From assembly GCF_004684345.1 (NCBI RefSeq), contig NZ_CP038469.1:2170001-2234000 (forward strand): DNA of 64,000 bases, given 5' to 3'. This document shows, in pieces, positions 62,090 to 64,000 of this stretch (position 1 is its first letter; each line of letters starts with the position of its first letter). The position numbers and the translations under genes are program-made. The notes under the pieces are model-generated. The model made no database searches and was not told the origin of the DNA. It worked only from the letters and a program-made list of their open reading frames with translations. The stretch comes from Citrobacter tructae. Lineage in GTDB: Bacteria; Pseudomonadota; Gammaproteobacteria; Enterobacterales; Enterobacteriaceae.

Positions 62090-63052
62090 ATGGCTATATT
62101 GTCCGTAGGGTTTTCATGTTTTGATCAGTTCTTTTTTCTCAATGAATGGCCCCAGGAGAACACGAAGAACTTTAGTCATGATTTTATTGAAAGCGGCGGC
62201 GGTCCCGCCGCAAACGCGGCGTGGTTGCTAGGACTATGGGGCGAAGACATTTACTACATAGGGCACTTAAATAAGGATATTTACGGGCAACGAATTATTG
62301 ATGAGTTTGCCCAAGCGGGCGTCAATACCGATCACATCGTCTTTTCAGATGAAATGATCACCCCGTTAGCCTCAGTACTGGTTAATCGGTTAACAGGATC
62401 ACGCACTATAATTACCCGTAAAATGCAAACGCTGCCGTCTCTGACCTATGACCAAAAATTAAAACTCGATGATTTAGCTGAAAGACTTATTTCCACAGAA
62501 GAGCCTGTCACATTATTAATCGACGGACATGAACCAGAAATAAGTGAGTACTTGTTAAAGAAGCTACCTAACGCTCGCGTGGTAATGGATGGGGGGTCAT
62601 TGCGTGATAGCAATGTTAAGCTGGCTGCATGGACTGATTATTTCGTAGTCAGTGAACACTTCGCCCGCGACTATATGGGGTTAGCTTCTCTCAGCACTGA
62701 AACAGAACTAAAGTCGACCCTTATTGAATTAAATAAAATATGCCGTGGTGAAGCTTTTATTACACTAGGTGAAAAAGGATGTGCTTTTTTAAAAAACGGA
62801 TTACTGCAAATTGTCCCAACCTGGGTGTGTAATGCAGTAGATACAACCGGTGCGGGTGATGTGTTTCATGGAGCATTTACCTACGGAGTCCATTACTCCT
62901 GGCACATTGATAATATTATTTTATTTGCTAGTTTGACCGCGGCCATTTCTATTGAGAAAAAAGGGGTTAGGGAATCAATGCCTGATCTGGCCGTCGTGCA
63001 TAATTCATTAAATCACTACGAGAGGAATTTAAAGCAATACTTTGGCGATTAA
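62090..63052 (+). CDS. PfkB-family carbohydrate kinase
   Basis: A 320-residue ribokinase/PfkB-superfamily kinase. The first signature GGGPAANAAWLLGLWG is at residues 36-51; the second, DTTGAGDVFHGAFTYG near 260, holds the catalytic Asp and anion hole. A TRKMQTLPS segment fits the lid/substrate region. Together with the following aldolase it probably phosphorylates the imported sugar phosphate at C1, like tagatose-6-P or fructose-1-P kinases; a role as a free-sugar kinase is possible. The ATG at 62090 has CAGGAG upstream; the earlier frame is not used. No regulator domain is present. Confidence 0.88.
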   Translation: MAILSVGFSCFDQFFFLNEWPQENTKNFSHDFIESGGGPAANAAWLLGLWGEDIYYIGHLNKDIYGQRIIDEFAQAGVNTDHIVFSDEMITPLASVLVNRLTGSRTIITRKMQTLPSLTYDQKLKLDDLAERLISTEEPVTLLIDGHEPEISEYLLKKLPNARVVMDGGSLRDSNVKLAAWTDYFVVSEHFARDYMGLASLSTETELKSTLIELNKICRGEAFITLGEKGCAFLKNGLLQIVPTWVCNAVDTTGAGDVFHGAFTYGVHYSWHIDNIILFASLTAAISIEKKGVRESMPDLAVVHNSLNHYERNLKQYFGD

Positions 63053-63082
63053 TTCTACGTTACTAAATATTCAGAGGTGATT

Positions 63083-63943
63083 ATGTTAGTTTCTATGAAG
63101 GACATGCTTCAGCATGCCCTACGGGATGGCTATGCCGTAGGACAATTCAATATTAATAATCTGGAATGGGTCGGGGCAGTATTAAGTACCGCACAACGAC
63201 TTCGCTCTCCTGTTATTTTAGGCGTTTCCGGTGGCACGGTTAAGCATATGCTGGGATTAAAATGCATCCATGATATTGTGGTTAATGCAATGGATTACCT
63301 ACAGACAGATATTCCGGTGGCTCTGCATCTTGATCACGGTACAACCCAGGAAGCTTGTGAGGCCGCCATTGAGGCAGGTTTTAGCTCCATTATGTTTGAT
63401 GGATCTCACCTTCCGTTCAGTGAAAACCTTGCAATCACCCGCAATCTCGTCGATATAGCTCACCGCAAAGGTATTTCAGTCGAAGCCGAACTGGGAACAA
63501 TTGCTGGCAGCGAAGACGGCATCGTGAACTCAAACGTTATCTATGCAGACCCTCAAGAGTGCGCCACACTGGTGAAAGAAACCCAGGTGGACTGCCTGGC
63601 CGCAGCCCTGGGTTCGACGCATGGATTATATAAAGGCAAGGCTAAACTAGGGTTCACTGAAATGAAAGCTATCTCTGAGTTGGTCAAAGTTCCTCTGGTA
63701 TTGCACGGTGGAACCGGAATTACCGACGAGGACATGCGTAGGGCTATCTCATGCGGTACAGCAAAAATTAACGTCAACACGGAAAATATGTATGCCTGGT
63801 GCCAGGCTGTGAAAGCAATATTTGCCGCAGATACGGGTCACGATGTGAATGATCCCCGGAAAGTGATTAACCTGGGGTTGGTGCCTGTACAGGAAATGAT
63901 TGCCCAGCGAATTCATATTTTTGGTTCGCAGAACAGAGTGTAG
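63083..63943 (+). CDS. Class II ketose-bisphosphate aldolase (GatY/KbaY/FbaA type)
   Basis: A 286-residue zinc aldolase. The catalytic Asp and zinc His are in VALHLDHGTTQEAC (residues about 80-93). The substrate/Na+ segments are SIMFDGSHLPFSEN and EAELGTIAGSEDG. The second zinc His is in ALGSTHGLYKGKAKL; the third is in LVLHGGTGITDED. It cleaves a 1,6-bisphosphate to DHAP and an aldehyde phosphate. The ATG at 63083 is preferred over an in-frame GTG at 63077 because AGAGGTG is the ribosome site. Which stereoisomer it takes (fructose, tagatose or another) is undetermined. Confidence 0.88.
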   Translation: MLVSMKDMLQHALRDGYAVGQFNINNLEWVGAVLSTAQRLRSPVILGVSGGTVKHMLGLKCIHDIVVNAMDYLQTDIPVALHLDHGTTQEACEAAIEAGFSSIMFDGSHLPFSENLAITRNLVDIAHRKGISVEAELGTIAGSEDGIVNSNVIYADPQECATLVKETQVDCLAAALGSTHGLYKGKAKLGFTEMKAISELVKVPLVLHGGTGITDEDMRRAISCGTAKINVNTENMYAWCQAVKAIFAADTGHDVNDPRKVINLGLVPVQEMIAQRIHIFGSQNRV

Positions 63944-63965
63944 ATGTCTGTCCGGTATAGCAACC

Positions 63966-63985
63966 ACGAAAAAATACGCTTTTTC
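63966..63985 (+). terminator. Weak hairpin after the aldolase gene
   Basis: CGAAAAA and TTTTTCG can pair around a short loop, 22 bp past the aldolase stop. The stem is A/T-rich and no long T-run follows before the window ends, so it may be only a partial terminator; further operon genes could lie beyond the edge. Confidence 0.35.
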
Positions 63986-64000
63986 GCGCGAATCCCCCCG

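Noticed and set aside
59301..64000. A prophage or integrative element at the right end.
   Set aside because: No integrase, tRNA target, flanking direct repeat or phage gene can be seen; the operon looks like a simple metabolic insertion, though its right border is outside the window.

Overview
The window is a chromosomal segment of an enteric bacterium (Enterobacteriaceae). Almost every gene has a close Escherichia/Salmonella counterpart in the familiar order of the E. coli 8.5-10.5 min region, running from pdeB through lon-clpXP, cyo, dxs and the rib genes to secDF-queA-acpH. It is not E. coli K-12: it carries cdsH beside decR, tsaA after acpH, a yczE/yczR pair next to ffs, a VOC/WYL pair in the tsx-secF interval, a DUF3298-type gene between yajL and thiI, and a PTS operon after tsaA. 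This mixture fits Citrobacter or a near relative; that is inference from content and remembered gene orders, not a database result.

Layout. 1-5.7 kb: end of pdeB, ybaA, the divergent yczE/yczR pair, 4.5S RNA (ffs), atl, ybaY, tesB. 5.7-13.7 kb: glnK-amtB behind a sigma-54 promoter, decR-mdlA-mdlB, divergent cdsH, cof. 13.7-19.8 kb: an ERIC element that runs into the start codon of ybaE, then queC, fadM, ybaV, ppiD, hupB. 20-27 kb: proteostasis block lon, clpX, clpP, tig (heat-shock-type promoters at lon and clpP; a second ERIC between clpP and clpX), then bolA. 27-36 kb: yajG-ampG, the cytochrome bo3 operon cyoABCDE, yajR. 36-45 kb: yajQ, panE-yajL, the DUF3298-type gene, thiI, xseB-ispA-dxs-yajO. 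45-50 kb: nrdR-ribD-ribE-nusB-thiL-pgpA, yajI. 50-59.3 kb: tsx, WYL regulator and VOC protein, tgt-yajC-secD-secF, queA, acpH, tsaA.

The accessory part most worth attention is 59.3-64.0 kb. After an AT-rich gap with a possible broken small gene comes a five-gene operon: PTS EIIA, EIIB, UlaA-type EIIC, a PfkB-family sugar kinase and a class II aldolase. Together they would import and phosphorylate an unidentified sugar, phosphorylate it again, and split the bisphosphate into triose-phosphate-level products. No regulator of it lies in the window, which ends just after the aldolase.

Several regulatory sites can be read directly: a sigma-54 promoter with an NtrC-like box inside the mdlB terminator, an OxyR-like four-part motif abutting the tsaA promoter, a box resembling the reported CyuR/DecR site between decR and cdsH, a near-perfect operator-type palindrome before the VOC/WYL pair, a LacI-family-type operator before tsx, and CRP-like sites before the PTS operon. 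REP elements lie in several gaps. No tRNA, rRNA, CRISPR array, insertion sequence or prophage was seen.
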